Positions 49,488 through 58,158 of a stretch of DNA of 64,000 bases are shown in pieces (positions within the stretch are counted from its first letter, which is position 1; every line of letters begins with the position of its first letter). A program made the translations under genes and the position numbers. The notes under the pieces are model-generated. The model worked only from the letters and a program-made list of their open reading frames with translations, ran no database searches and had not been told where the DNA came from. This DNA is from Streptomyces phaeofaciens. Its GTDB lineage: Bacteria > Actinomycetota > Actinomycetes > Streptomycetales > Streptomycetaceae. Location: the NCBI RefSeq assembly GCF_014648915.1, contig NZ_BMSA01000021.1, positions 1 to 64,000 of the forward strand, given 5' to 3'.

Positions 49488-50390
49488 TTGATAACCGCTA
49501 GCAAGGGTTTCCGGTTCCGCAGAGCCGCAGGCGTCGCCGTGACGACCGCCGCAGTGCTCGCGGGCGGGGTCCTCACCGCGGCTCCCGCTCAGGCCGTTAC
49601 CACGCCCACCATCACGTCCAAGGGCGCGTACCTGATGAACAGCGTGACGGGCAAGGACCTCTACAAGAAGTCCGCCGACGTCCCGCGGCTCACGGCCTCC
49701 ACCACGAAGATCATGACGGCGAAGGTCGTGCTGTCGCAGACGAACCTGAACCTGGACACCAAGGTCACGATCAAGCAGGCGGTCAGTGACTACATGGTCC
49801 GGCAGGGGTACCCCTCGTCGGCCAAGCTGATCGTCGGCGACAAGGTGACCGTCCGTCAGCTGCTGTACGGGATGATGCTGCCGTCCGGCTGCGACGCGGC
49901 GATGGCTCTCGCCGACAAGTTCGGCACCGGTACGACGGTCGCGGCCCGGACCAAGAACTTCATCGGCAAGATGAACACCATGGCCAAGACCCTCGGCATG
50001 AACAACACGAAGTTCGACTCGTTCGACGGCCTGAGCAACGGCGCCAACGCTTCGACGCCGCGGGACCTGACCCTGCTCGCCCGCAGCGTGATGAAGAACT
50101 CCACGTTCAAGGCCGTGGTGAAGACCAAGTCGTACACGGCCAAGACGATCACCAAGACCGGTGCCACCCGCACCATGGGCGCCTGGACCAACACCAACAC
50201 GCTGCTGGGCTGGAACGGCACGCTCGGTGTGAAGACCGGGTCCGGCACCCAGGCCAAGTACTGCCTGGTGTTCGCCGCCACGCTCAACGGCGAGTCGGTC
50301 ATGGGTACGGTCCTCACGGCTCCGGACGCGACGAACCGTACGGCCGACGTGAAGAAGCTCATCAACTTCGGCTACGCGAAGATCAGCTGA
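49488..50390 (+). CDS. D-alanyl-D-alanine carboxypeptidase (S11 family)
   Basis: A roughly 300-residue secreted penicillin-binding protein. The signal peptide is FRFRRAAGVAVTTAAVLAGG through TAAPAQA. Catalytic motifs are SxxK in LTASTTKIMTAK, the SGC version of SxN in LPSGCDAAMAL, and KTG in LGVKTGSGTQ. It trims pentapeptide stems of peptidoglycan. TTG 49488 is chosen because it directly precedes the basic n-region; an in-frame GTG at 49413 would add 25 residues. Many Lys/Thr residues mark the mature protein. Confidence 0.88.
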   Translation: MITASKGFRFRRAAGVAVTTAAVLAGGVLTAAPAQAVTTPTITSKGAYLMNSVTGKDLYKKSADVPRLTASTTKIMTAKVVLSQTNLNLDTKVTIKQAVSDYMVRQGYPSSAKLIVGDKVTVRQLLYGMMLPSGCDAAMALADKFGTGTTVAARTKNFIGKMNTMAKTLGMNNTKFDSFDGLSNGANASTPRDLTLLARSVMKNSTFKAVVKTKSYTAKTITKTGATRTMGAWTNTNTLLGWNGTLGVKTGSGTQAKYCLVFAATLNGESVMGTVLTAPDATNRTADVKKLINFGYAKIS

Positions 50391-50409
50391 CGTTCGAGCA
50401 CGCGCACAG

Positions 50410-50446
50410 CAACGGGCCCGTCGTGATCATCACGACGGGCCCGTTG
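50410..50446. terminator. 18-bp palindromic bidirectional terminator
   Basis: Perfect 18-bp arms around a single C (50410-50427 and 50429-50446), 20 bases after the carboxypeptidase stop and 30 bases from the end of the convergent gene. Confidence 0.88.
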
Positions 50447-50475
50447 CGTCAGCCCTGCCCCCCTGTGTCCTACGG

Positions 50476-51300
50476 CTACCTGGTGACCGCGAAGTTCCGC
50501 AGGATCGCCGCCGTCAGCCGCGGGTCGCCCTCCGCCTTCACCCGGTCCGCGACCGCCTCCGGCGTCACCCGGCCGCAGGCCAGCCGGACGAACGTCTCCC
50601 AGTCGAGGGAGAAGGCGGCGGCGGGGCCCAGCGCGGGCACCGTCTCCAGCGTGCCGCGGCCCTGGATGTCGACGCGGATCGTGCGCAGGAACTCGATGGG
50701 GCCGTGCACGTCGAAGACGACGGCGGAGCTGCGCGGCGCGTCCGCCCGCTCGGCGACCACGGCCGGCAGCTCGCCGAGCAGCACGTCCCGCGCGATGTGC
50801 GCACCCGGGGAGTCGAGGTTGCCGGGACGGCCGAGGGCGGCGCGCAGGTCCTGCTCGTGCACCCACACATTGAACGCGTGGCTCCGCATCGACTCCTCGA
50901 GCGTCAGCTCCGTGCCCAGCGGGCCGCGCACCACCGTGCCCGGCTGGCGCGTCTCGTTCCGCAGCTGGCGGTTGCGGCGGATGATCGACAGCTCCAGCTC
51001 GGACGTCATCTCCGGCGCCGTGTGGTGGCGGCGGACGTCGACCTGCATCTCCATGTACCGCTGGAATTCGGTGGTGACGTGGTAGAGGTCGCGGGGGAGT
51101 GAGTGGATCGGGCGCGGATCGCCGTACATCTCGGTGTCCAGGCCGATCACGTGGGAGACGACATCGCGGACCGACCAGCCCGGGCAGGGCGTCCGCCAGT
51201 TCCACTCGCCCTCCACAAGCGGCTGCACCAGCTCGGATATCCCTTCGATGGAGTGGGTCCAGGCGTCGGCGTAGGGCTGGAGAGTGGGATGCAGACTCAC
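50476..51300 (-). CDS. Maleylpyruvate isomerase-family mycothiol-dependent enzyme
   Basis: A 274-residue protein with the MDMPI N-terminal DinB-like four-helix domain: WNWRTPCPGWSVRDVVSHVI carries a metal-binding His, and HAFNVWVHEQDLRAALGRPG a further His. The C-terminal SCP2-like domain has DVHGPIEFLRTI. The family includes mycothiol-dependent maleylpyruvate isomerases; most members have unknown substrates. ATG 51300. It diverges from a nitrilase-family gene. Confidence 0.88.
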   Translation of the reverse strand: MSLHPTLQPYADAWTHSIEGISELVQPLVEGEWNWRTPCPGWSVRDVVSHVIGLDTEMYGDPRPIHSLPRDLYHVTTEFQRYMEMQVDVRRHHTAPEMTSELELSIIRRNRQLRNETRQPGTVVRGPLGTELTLEESMRSHAFNVWVHEQDLRAALGRPGNLDSPGAHIARDVLLGELPAVVAERADAPRSSAVVFDVHGPIEFLRTIRVDIQGRGTLETVPALGPAAAFSLDWETFVRLACGRVTPEAVADRVKAEGDPRLTAAILRNFAVTR

Positions 51301-51501
51301 GGAACGGGACCCCTCGGCGGTCGGTACACGGGCGGTTGTGGCGGCGGGTGGCGGCGTTGCCAGCGGGAGGCGGTGACGGTCGGCGGCTGTCGGCGGGTGT
51401 CGTGAAACGTTAAGTTACGCTGCTGTGAGGCACCCCGGCAGTGCTTTCGTGTGACGATCGTAGGCCCGTGTGGACGGCTCGAATGCCAGGACGGTGGTAG
51501 T

Positions 51502-52323
51502 GTGCGCGCCTCTCTGATCCAAGTCGCCGTGGAAGAGGGCGAATCGGTCGCCTCAAGGCGACTTCGGATGGCCTCACTCGTGCGGGAGCAGGCCGGTGCC
51601 GCCGATCTCGTGGTGCTGCCGGAACTGTGGACGACCGGGGCGTTCGCCTACGAGGAATTCGCCACCGAGGCGGAGCCCCTCGACGGGCCGACCTGTGAGG
51701 CGATGGCCAAGGCCGCGAGCGACGCGGGCGTGTGGCTGCACGCGGGCTCGATCCCCGAGCGGGACCCCGAGGGCCCCCTCTACAACACGTCTCTCGTCTT
51801 CTCCCCCTCCGGTGAGCTGGCCGCCGCCTACCGCAAGATCCACCGTTTCGGCTTCGACAAGGGCGAGGCCGTGCTGATGGGCGCGGGCGAGGACCTGGTG
51901 ACGGTCCGCCTGCCGGACACGACCGTCGGCCTGGGCACCTGCTACGACCTCCGTTTCCCCGAACTCTTCCGCGGTCTCGTCGACGCCGGAGCCGAGACCT
52001 TCGTCCTCCCCGCGGGCTGGCCGGAGCGCCGCCGGGCGCACTGGACGCTGCTGGCCCGGGCGCGGGCGGTCGAGAACCAGGCGTTCGTGCTCGCTTGTGG
52101 AACGGCCGGGACGCATGCCGGAGTTCCGCAGGCGGGTCACTCGATCGTGGTGGATCCCTGGGGCGAGGTGCTGGCCGAGGCCGGTCCCGGCGAGGAGATC
52201 CTCACGGTCGACTTCGACCCGGCGAGGGTGGCGGCGACCCGCGAGCAGTTCCCGGCCCTGAAGGACCGGGTACTGGGGCTCGACCGGCCCGGCTCCCGGC
52301 CGCGGTACCGGGACGGGGCCTGA
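51502..52323 (+). CDS. Carbon-nitrogen hydrolase (nitrilase superfamily)
   Basis: A 273-residue nitrilase-fold amidase with the Glu-Lys-Cys triad visible: Glu in VVLPELWTTG, Lys in AAYRKIHRFGFDKGE and Cys in GLGTCYDLRFPELFR, then AGWPERRRAHWTLLARARAV and HSIVVDPWGEVLAEAG. It most resembles omega-amidase or deaminated-glutathione amidase types. GTG 51502 begins VRASLIQVAV right after GGTGGTAGT; the frame is open to 51451. Confidence 0.9.
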   Translation: MRASLIQVAVEEGESVASRRLRMASLVREQAGAADLVVLPELWTTGAFAYEEFATEAEPLDGPTCEAMAKAASDAGVWLHAGSIPERDPEGPLYNTSLVFSPSGELAAAYRKIHRFGFDKGEAVLMGAGEDLVTVRLPDTTVGLGTCYDLRFPELFRGLVDAGAETFVLPAGWPERRRAHWTLLARARAVENQAFVLACGTAGTHAGVPQAGHSIVVDPWGEVLAEAGPGEEILTVDFDPARVAATREQFPALKDRVLGLDRPGSRPRYRDGA

Positions 52324-52337
52324 CGGCCCGCTGCTTG

Positions 52338-52403
52338 CCGCCCGCCGTCTGACGCCCGCCGCCCGCCGTCTGACGCCTGACGCCTGACGCCTGACGCCTG
52401 ACG
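52338..52403. repeat. Tandem short repeats downstream of the nitrilase gene
   Basis: Two copies of GCCGCCCGCCGTCTGACGCC-like sequence run into a 7-bp tandem TGACGCC repeated four to five times (52371-52403). The repeats contain stop-like TGA in every unit. They lie between convergent genes and may act as a spacer; no stem-loop is obvious. Confidence 0.75.
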
Positions 52404-52421
52404 TACGAGGTGTCGGGGGTG

Positions 52422-53477
52422 TCACCCCCGGTACCGGGGCGCGGGCGGGTAGAAGTCGCCGTATCCGCCGAGCCATTTCTCGTGCAGGGCGCGGAGCGTG
52501 CCCGAGGCGCGCAGGTCGGCCAGGACGCCGTTGACGAAACGGATCAGCTCGGGCGCGTCCTCGGCCACGGCGATGCCGTGCGGCTCGTAGGTGAACCGGG
52601 GGCCGGTGATACGGGTGGTGGGATCCTGGGCGCACAGTCCGGCGAGGACGTTGTCGGTGGTGGACACGGCGGCCACGTCACCCAGCTGGAGCAGGACGAG
52701 GCAGTCGGTCCAGTCGGCGACGGTCACCGGTTCCACGTTCGGCCGGGCCCGGCGCAGCTCGGCCAGCGACGTGGTGCCGTCGGCCGTGCACACCCGCCGG
52801 CCCGCGAGGTCCGCCAGGGTCTTCGCCGGGGAGGCCTCGGGGACGAGGACGCGCTGGCCCGAGTCGAGGTAGTCGCTGCTGAACAGGACGCGTTCCATGC
52901 GTTCGCAGGTGATCGTCATCGAGTGGGCGACCAGGTCGACCTCGCGCTGTTCCAGCACCTCGATCCGCCGCCGGGACGGCACGGTCTTGAACTGCACCCG
53001 GTCCGGCCTGCCGAACAGGGCGGTCGAGATCTCCCGCACCAGGGCGATGTCCAGCCCGTCCAGCCGGCCGGTGGTGGGGTCCCGGTAGCCGAAGAGGTAC
53101 GTGTTCTGGTCCACGCCCACGACGAGCCGTCCCCGCGCCAGGATCCGTTCCATCGCCGATCCGCCCGGCATCGGTCCGCCCGGCTCCGGCATCCGGGCCG
53201 GCGGCTTCAGCGACCGCAGCGGATCGCAGTCGGCCGCGTCGGCGAGCTCGGCGGACGCGGTCCGGGCGGGCGGATACGACGACGTGGCCGCCGACCCGCC
53301 GACCGGGGGCGGCGCGTCCGGGGACGACGCCGTCAGCGCCGCCGCGGCCGTCAGCGCCATGGCCGCCACGAGCACGCGCGACCGTAACGCGCCCCGCCGC
53401 GACGCGCCCCGATCCGCTGCGCTCCGCCCCGGCGCACGTCGCTCCGCCCCGGGTCCGTGCCGCCCGTTGTCCCCCAC
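52422..53477 (-). CDS. Amino-acid-type ABC transporter substrate-binding protein
   Basis: A 351-residue periplasmic-binding-fold protein (SBP family 3). After an Arg-rich N-terminus there is a hydrophobic signal/anchor (RVLVAAMALTAAAALTASS), then GRLVVGVDQNTYLFGYRDPT, GLDIALVREISTALFG, VDLVAHSMTITCERME and RALHEKWLGG. No lipobox Cys follows the signal. No ABC permease or ATPase is adjacent, so it is an orphan that may work with a distant transporter or as a sensor. GTG 53477 follows a GGGGGG stretch. Confidence 0.85.
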   Translation of the reverse strand: MGDNGRHGPGAERRAPGRSAADRGASRRGALRSRVLVAAMALTAAAALTASSPDAPPPVGGSAATSSYPPARTASAELADAADCDPLRSLKPPARMPEPGGPMPGGSAMERILARGRLVVGVDQNTYLFGYRDPTTGRLDGLDIALVREISTALFGRPDRVQFKTVPSRRRIEVLEQREVDLVAHSMTITCERMERVLFSSDYLDSGQRVLVPEASPAKTLADLAGRRVCTADGTTSLAELRRARPNVEPVTVADWTDCLVLLQLGDVAAVSTTDNVLAGLCAQDPTTRITGPRFTYEPHGIAVAEDAPELIRFVNGVLADLRASGTLRALHEKWLGGYGDFYPPAPRYRG

Positions 53478-53633
53478 GCCCGCCCCCCTGCCGCCGTGGC
53501 ACGACGCCGGCCGTGCCGCACGTCTGTTCCAGAGTGACGCCTGGAGCGGCTCCCCCGCCACCCCTCATCGGGCGCCGGTCATGGTGTCCGGTCATGCGCC
53601 CCGGTCGGGCCCCGGGTCATCGGCACAGCACAG

Positions 53634-53869
53634 CTAGGGCCTGTCGTTTGGATCATGCCGCGCGCCGCGGGGTGTGGTGCGCGCTCCCCCAGAGGGGGGA
53701 CCCCCAGCGGCGTTGTCGTCGGTTGCCGACGTCCCCCAGCCTCCGGCCGGGGGTGCCCCACCGCGTCGACGCCCTCCTCCGCCTTGCAGCTGCACGCACC
53801 ACACCCCGCTCGGGTCGGCGACAAGGCACCGTCACGCATAGCCGACCTGATCCAAACGACAGGCCCTAG
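53634..53869. mobile_element. 236-bp MITE with 22-bp perfect inverted repeats
   Basis: The ends are perfect 22-bp inverted repeats beginning CTAGGGCCTGTCGTTTGGAT (53634-53655) and their reverse complement at 53848-53869. CTAG at both tips may be the duplicated target. The interior has GC-rich hairpins (CCCCCAG/CTGGGGG types) and no gene. The right end supplies the TAG stop of the LURP-one gene. It is non-autonomous and needs a transposase in trans, probably of an IS5-like family by the type of termini (inference). Confidence 0.88.
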
Positions 53870-54363
53870 TCGTCGCCCCGTTCCTTCTCGGCGAGGTGGA
53901 TCACGCACACCGTCACCGCGATCAGCAGCGCCGGATCCGCGTCCTCGCGTACGACATCCACGCCGTACGTCTCCCGCACGTGCAGCCGGCGCCGGGAGAT
54001 CACGGCGAGCAGTTCGCCGTCGTACTCGACGGCGAACTCGCGGTCGAAGATCTTGCCGCTGACGTCCAGCTCCGTGCGGCCGTCCGTCAGGGACACCCGG
54101 TAGTGGTTGCGCAGCAACGACAGCCGCTTGCGCCGGACCGTGGCCAGCGGCTCGCCGTCCCGCTCGATCACCATCGTGTCGCGCAGGGCGAGCATCTTCT
54201 GGCGGATGTCGATCAGGACCCGCCCGCGCGTGTCCTTCAGCTCGAACGTGTCGCGCAGCCGGATCGCCTTGCCGTCGACCAGGAACACCTTGTTCCCCTG
54301 GTCGTCCTCGATCCAGTAGTCGTCGCCGAAGGCCAGCAGCCGGTCGCGTACAAGGAATCTCAT
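53866..54363 (-). CDS. LURP-one-related (Tubby-like) family protein
   Basis: A 165-residue beta-barrel protein: MRFLVRDRLLAFGDDYWIED, GNKVFLVDGKAIRLRDTFEL, RVLIDIRQKMLALRDTMVIE, and GKIFDREFAVEYDGELLAVI. This alternating pattern is that of LURP-one/scramblase-like proteins, small lipid-interacting barrels of uncertain function. Its ATG overlaps the stop of the GlxA-type gene. The stop TAG comes from the MITE end, so the original C-terminus may have been longer or different. Confidence 0.85.
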   Translation of the reverse strand: MRFLVRDRLLAFGDDYWIEDDQGNKVFLVDGKAIRLRDTFELKDTRGRVLIDIRQKMLALRDTMVIERDGEPLATVRRKRLSLLRNHYRVSLTDGRTELDVSGKIFDREFAVEYDGELLAVISRRRLHVRETYGVDVVREDADPALLIAVTVCVIHLAEKERGDD

Positions 54364-55349
54364 GTCCTCAGCGCTTCCCCGGCGGCCGGTCCGAAACGCC
54401 GTCTGTAGGCCGACGGGCTGAGGCCGGTCTCGCGCCGCACGCGCGCGCGGAGGTTCGCCGCGGTGCCCAGACCGCTGCGCGCCGCCACCATGTCCAGCCG
54501 CTCCTCCCCCCGCTCGATCAGGCGGCAGGCCAGCGCCACCCGTTCGCCGGTCAGCCAGGCCAGCGGGGTCGTGCCGAGCTGGGACCGGAAGCGGCGGTGC
54601 AGGGTCGCCGGGCTCACCGCCGCGCGGGCCGCGAGGCCGGCCACCGTCAACGGCTCCCCCAGCCGTGCCTGCGCCCACGCCAGCAGCGGCGCCAGCGACT
54701 CGTCGGGCACGTCCGGCAGGGGCCGCTCCACGAACTGCCGCTGGCCGCCGTCCCGGTGGGCGGCGAACACCAGCCGCCGCGAGACGGCGTTGGCGATCTC
54801 GGCGCCGTGGTCGCGGCGTACGACATGCAGGCCGAGGTCCAGCGCCGAGGCGCTGCCCGACGCGGTGAGGATGTCGCCGTCGTCGACGAAGAGGACGTCC
54901 GGTTCGAGACACACGCGCGGGAAGCGGGTCCGGAAGGAGTCCGCCCACATCCAGTGGCAGGCCGCGCGGCGGCCGTCCAGCAGTCCGGCCTCGGCCATCG
55001 TGAACGCGCCCGAGCAGAAGCCGACCAGCCGGGCGCCACGCGCGTGTGCCCGTCGCACCGCGTCCAGGACGCGGGGGGAGCGGGGGGTGTCCGTGTCGGG
55101 CCGGTTCGGCACGATCAGCGTGTCCGCGTCCTCGGCCGCCTCCAGCCCGGCGACCCCGGTGAGCGTGAAGAAGCCGTCCCGCATCCGGGTGACCGGCCCG
55201 TCCGCGCACAGCCGGAAGTCGTACAGCTCCCGGCCCAGCTCGGGGCGGCGCAGCCCGAAGACCTCGATGGCGCAGCTCATCTCGAAGGGGTTCGAGTTCT
55301 CGTCGACGATCAGCACGACACGGTGCGGCTGAGAGGATCCTTGCGGCAT
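54360..55349 (-). CDS. GlxA-family AraC-type transcriptional regulator
   Basis: A 329-residue regulator: a DJ-1/PfpI-like domain (VVLIVDENSNPFEMSCAIEV, GARLVGFCSGAFTMAEAGLL with the nucleophile-elbow Cys) followed by an AraC helix-turn-helix (LTVAGLAARAAVSPATLHRR, GTTPLAWLTGERVALACRL, LSPSAYRRRFG). Such GlxA-type proteins sense small molecules through an inactive amidase-like domain. It is co-transcribed with the LURP-one gene and divergent from a cupin. Confidence 0.92.
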   Translation of the reverse strand: MPQGSSQPHRVVLIVDENSNPFEMSCAIEVFGLRRPELGRELYDFRLCADGPVTRMRDGFFTLTGVAGLEAAEDADTLIVPNRPDTDTPRSPRVLDAVRRAHARGARLVGFCSGAFTMAEAGLLDGRRAACHWMWADSFRTRFPRVCLEPDVLFVDDGDILTASGSASALDLGLHVVRRDHGAEIANAVSRRLVFAAHRDGGQRQFVERPLPDVPDESLAPLLAWAQARLGEPLTVAGLAARAAVSPATLHRRFRSQLGTTPLAWLTGERVALACRLIERGEERLDMVAARSGLGTAANLRARVRRETGLSPSAYRRRFGPAAGEALRT

Positions 55350-55400
55350 GTGCGATTCCTAGCACTCGTCGGCTCCGGTGCCCACCCCCACGATGAGGTC

Positions 55401-55793
55401 ATGACCAACGAACCCGTCTCCCTCTCCGCCGCCCTCGCCTCCTTCACCGACCGGTGGAGCCCGCGCATCGTCACCACGGTCAACGACTACGACGTCCGCG
55501 TCACCCATGTCGAGGGCGAGCACCTCTGGCACGTCCACGACCACACCGACGAGTTCTTCCTGGTCCTGGAGGGCGAACTGCACATCGCCCTGCGCGAACC
55601 GGCCGGCGAGCGCACGGTCGTCCTGCCCAGGGGCAGCGTCTTCACGGTCCCGCGCGGCACCGAGCACAAGCCGTACGCCCCCGTCCCCACCCAGATCCTC
55701 CTCCTCGAACCGACCGGCACCTCCACCGTCGGCGATCACCACGACGAGATCCCGGACCACGTGGACGCGACGACGGGCCACGCGCTGACCTGA
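55401..55793 (+). CDS. Cupin-domain protein
   Basis: A 130-residue single-domain cupin: metal ligands in HLWHVHDHTDEFFLVLEGEL (HxH...E) and VPRGTEHKPYAP (His). Small cupins of this sort include isomerases and dioxygenase-like proteins; the substrate cannot be assigned. ATG 55401 follows GATGAGG. The stop lies inside a 15-bp repeat. Confidence 0.9.
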   Translation: MTNEPVSLSAALASFTDRWSPRIVTTVNDYDVRVTHVEGEHLWHVHDHTDEFFLVLEGELHIALREPAGERTVVLPRGSVFTVPRGTEHKPYAPVPTQILLLEPTGTSTVGDHHDEIPDHVDATTGHALT

Positions 55794-55882
55794 GACGCGC
55801 CGACCTGAGACGCGCCGACCTGAGCCCGGCGTGACGGGCGCCGACGCTGAAGCCGCTGAAGCCGCTGAAGCCGCTGAAGCCG
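55787..55882. repeat. 15-bp and 9-bp tandem repeats after the cupin gene
   Basis: Three units of GACCTGAGACGCGCC (55787, 55802, and a variant at 55817) overlap the cupin stop codon. A second array of GCTGAAGCC (9-bp period) repeats four times from about 55846. The arrays separate the cupin gene from the thioredoxin-NHL gene. Slippage products; no other feature seen. Confidence 0.75.
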
Positions 55883-55953
55883 CCGGAGCCGCCGCAGCCG
55901 TCGACGCCGAAGCCTCCGAGGTGACTGTCGGTGGCGGATGGCACCCTTGAGGC

Positions 55954-57786
55954 ATGACCGCCCCCGCACCCCGCCGCGTCCGTGTCCGCGCCCCCGAGCT
56001 GATCGGCAAGGGCGGCTGGCTGAACACGGGTGAGCAGCAGTACACCCTCGCCGACCTGCGAGGACGTATCGTCGTACTGGATTTTTGGACGTTCTGCTGC
56101 ATCAACTGTCTGCATGTCCTCGACGAGCTGCGTGAGCTGGAGGCGAAGCACCGGGACACGGTCGTCGTGATCGGGGTGCACTCGCCGAAGTTCGTGCACG
56201 AGGCCGAGCACCGGGCCGTGGTGGACGCGGTGGAGCGGTACGGCGTCGAGCATCCGGTGCTCGACGATCCCGAGCTGGCCACGTGGAAGCAGTACGCCGT
56301 GCGGGCCTGGCCGACGCTCGTGGTGATCGACCCCGAGGGGTACGTCGTCGCGCAGCACGCCGGCGAGGGGCATGTGCACGCGATCGAGCGGCTGGTGACG
56401 GAGCTGGAGGCGGAGCACGGCGCGAAGGGGACGCTGCGGCGCGGCGACGGGCCGTACGTGGCGCCGGAGCCGGAGCCGACGGCGCTGCGCTTCCCCGGCA
56501 GGGCGATCGTGCTGCCGAGCGGGAACTTCCTGGTCAGCGACACCACACGGCATCAGCTGGTGGAGCTGGAGGCCGACGGGGAGAGCGTCGTGCGGCGGAT
56601 CGGGTCCGGTGGGCGCGGCTTCGCCGACGGTCCGGCCAGGGGCGCCTCGTTCAACGAGCCTCAGGGGCTGGCGCTCCTGGACGACTCCGCCGTGGTCGTC
56701 GCCGACACCGTCAACCACGCCCTGCGCCGTCTGGACCTCGGCTCCGGGGAGGTGACGACCCTGGCGGGCACCGGCCGGCAGTGGTGGCAGGGGTCGCCGA
56801 CGTCAGGGCCGGCCCGCGAGATCGACCTCTCCTCCCCGTGGGACGTGGCGCTGTTCGACGGGCGGGTGTGGATCGCCATGGCGGGTGTGCACCAGCTGTG
56901 GGCCTACGACCCGGCCGAGGGCACGGTGGCGGTCGCCGCCGGTACGACCAACGAGGGCCTCGTCGACGGACCTGCCGACGAGGCGTGGTTCGCGCAGCCG
57001 TCCGGGCTCGCGGTGTCCGCCGACGGCGCGCGGCTCTGGCTCGCCGACTCGGAGACGTCCGCGTTGCGCTGGGTGGACCGCGAGGGCGTCGTCCGCACCG
57101 CCGTCGGCACCGGGCTGTTCGACTTCGGGCACCGTGACGGGGCGGCGGGGCAGGCGCTGCTCCAGCATCCGCTGGGCGTCACCGTCCTGCCGGACGGGTC
57201 GGTCGCCGTCAGCGACACCTACAACCACGCCCTGCGCCGTTACGACCCGTCGACCGGCGAGGTCACCACCCTGGCCACGGATCTGCGGGAGCCCAGTGAC
57301 GCGGTGCTGGTCGGCGACGAGATCGTGGTCGTCGAGTCGGCCCGGCACCGGCTGACCCGGCTGCGGCTGCCGGAGGAGGCGGTACGGGTGGAGGCCGTGG
57401 CCCACCGCACCCGGCGCGCCGCCACCGAGGTCGCGCCGGGCACCCTGCGGCTGGACGTGATCTTCCAGGCGCCGGCCGGGCAGAAGCTCGACACCCGGTA
57501 CGGTCCGTCGACCCGCCTGCTGGTCTCCGCCACCCCGCCCGAGCTGCTCCTGAAGGGCGAGGGCGGGGACACGGACCTCTCCCGCACCCTGGAGCTCGAC
57601 CCCGACGTCCCGGAGGGGGTGCTGCACGTCTCCGCGATGGCCGCCTCCTGCGACGACGACCCCGCCAACCCGTACCCGGCCTGCCATGTCCACCAGCAGG
57701 ACTGGGGTGTCCCGGTCCGCCTCACCGAGGGCGGGGCGGACCGGCTGCCCCTGGTCCTGGCGGGGATGGACGACTCGGCCGGCTGA
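55954..57786 (+). CDS. Thioredoxin-like/NHL-repeat fusion protein (NHLRC2-like)
   Basis: A 610-residue fusion: residues 15-150 are a thioredoxin/TlpA-like domain with FWTFCCINCLHVLDELRELE, where the redox site is CCINC; residues about 175-480 are NHL beta-propeller repeats (GNFLVSDTTRHQLVELEADG, ALLDDSAVVVADTVNHALRR, GSVAVSDTYNHALRRYDPST); the C-terminal 120 residues form a beta domain. It matches the conserved NHLRC2 architecture, whose reaction is unknown. The start follows a promoter-like GGCACCCTTGAGGC and the message may be nearly leaderless. Confidence 0.9.
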   Translation: MTAPAPRRVRVRAPELIGKGGWLNTGEQQYTLADLRGRIVVLDFWTFCCINCLHVLDELRELEAKHRDTVVVIGVHSPKFVHEAEHRAVVDAVERYGVEHPVLDDPELATWKQYAVRAWPTLVVIDPEGYVVAQHAGEGHVHAIERLVTELEAEHGAKGTLRRGDGPYVAPEPEPTALRFPGRAIVLPSGNFLVSDTTRHQLVELEADGESVVRRIGSGGRGFADGPARGASFNEPQGLALLDDSAVVVADTVNHALRRLDLGSGEVTTLAGTGRQWWQGSPTSGPAREIDLSSPWDVALFDGRVWIAMAGVHQLWAYDPAEGTVAVAAGTTNEGLVDGPADEAWFAQPSGLAVSADGARLWLADSETSALRWVDREGVVRTAVGTGLFDFGHRDGAAGQALLQHPLGVTVLPDGSVAVSDTYNHALRRYDPSTGEVTTLATDLREPSDAVLVGDEIVVVESARHRLTRLRLPEEAVRVEAVAHRTRRAATEVAPGTLRLDVIFQAPAGQKLDTRYGPSTRLLVSATPPELLLKGEGGDTDLSRTLELDPDVPEGVLHVSAMAASCDDDPANPYPACHVHQQDWGVPVRLTEGGADRLPLVLAGMDDSAG

Positions 57787-57826
57787 GGCGGAGGGCCGGC
57801 GCCGGCGGCTGCCGGCCGAGGTGGGC

Positions 57827-58075
57827 TCAGCCGCCGTACCCGTCGCTGTATCCGCCGCGGTGGTGGCGCTCCTCCTCGACGACGGTCGTCGTCGCCGGAG
57901 GCACCACCACGCGGCGGCGTCGCGCGATGCTGCTGAACGTGGTGACGCCGATCAGGCCGACGATCATCAGAATGACTCCGACCAGGTCGAGGTTGACCCC
58001 TTGCATGTCCCAGTCGGTCGCGAAGGTGAGGATCGCTCCTACGGCGATCAGGATGATGCACCCGCCGAGGCCCAT
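57827..58075 (-). CDS. Small two-TM membrane protein (DUF6458-like)
   Basis: An 82-residue protein with two hydrophobic helices (CIILIAVGAILTFATDW and VNLDLVGVILMIVGLIGVTT) and a charged tail ending HHRGGYSDGYGG. ATG 58075 follows GGGAGG. This short membrane protein is common in actinobacteria; no function is known. Confidence 0.85.
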   Translation of the reverse strand: MGLGGCIILIAVGAILTFATDWDMQGVNLDLVGVILMIVGLIGVTTFSSIARRRRVVVPPATTTVVEEERHHRGGYSDGYGG

Positions 58076-58158
58076 GGTGTTGCCTCCCTGTACGGTCCGG
58101 TGGTTCCGGTCTGCTCCGGTCTGCGGTCCGCACCGGCGGGTACCCCCCTTCGCGTGAA

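Noticed and set aside
51400..51416. Third parS site (CGTGAAACG)
   Set aside because: Only one half-site matches; the left half reads GGTGT rather than GTTTC.
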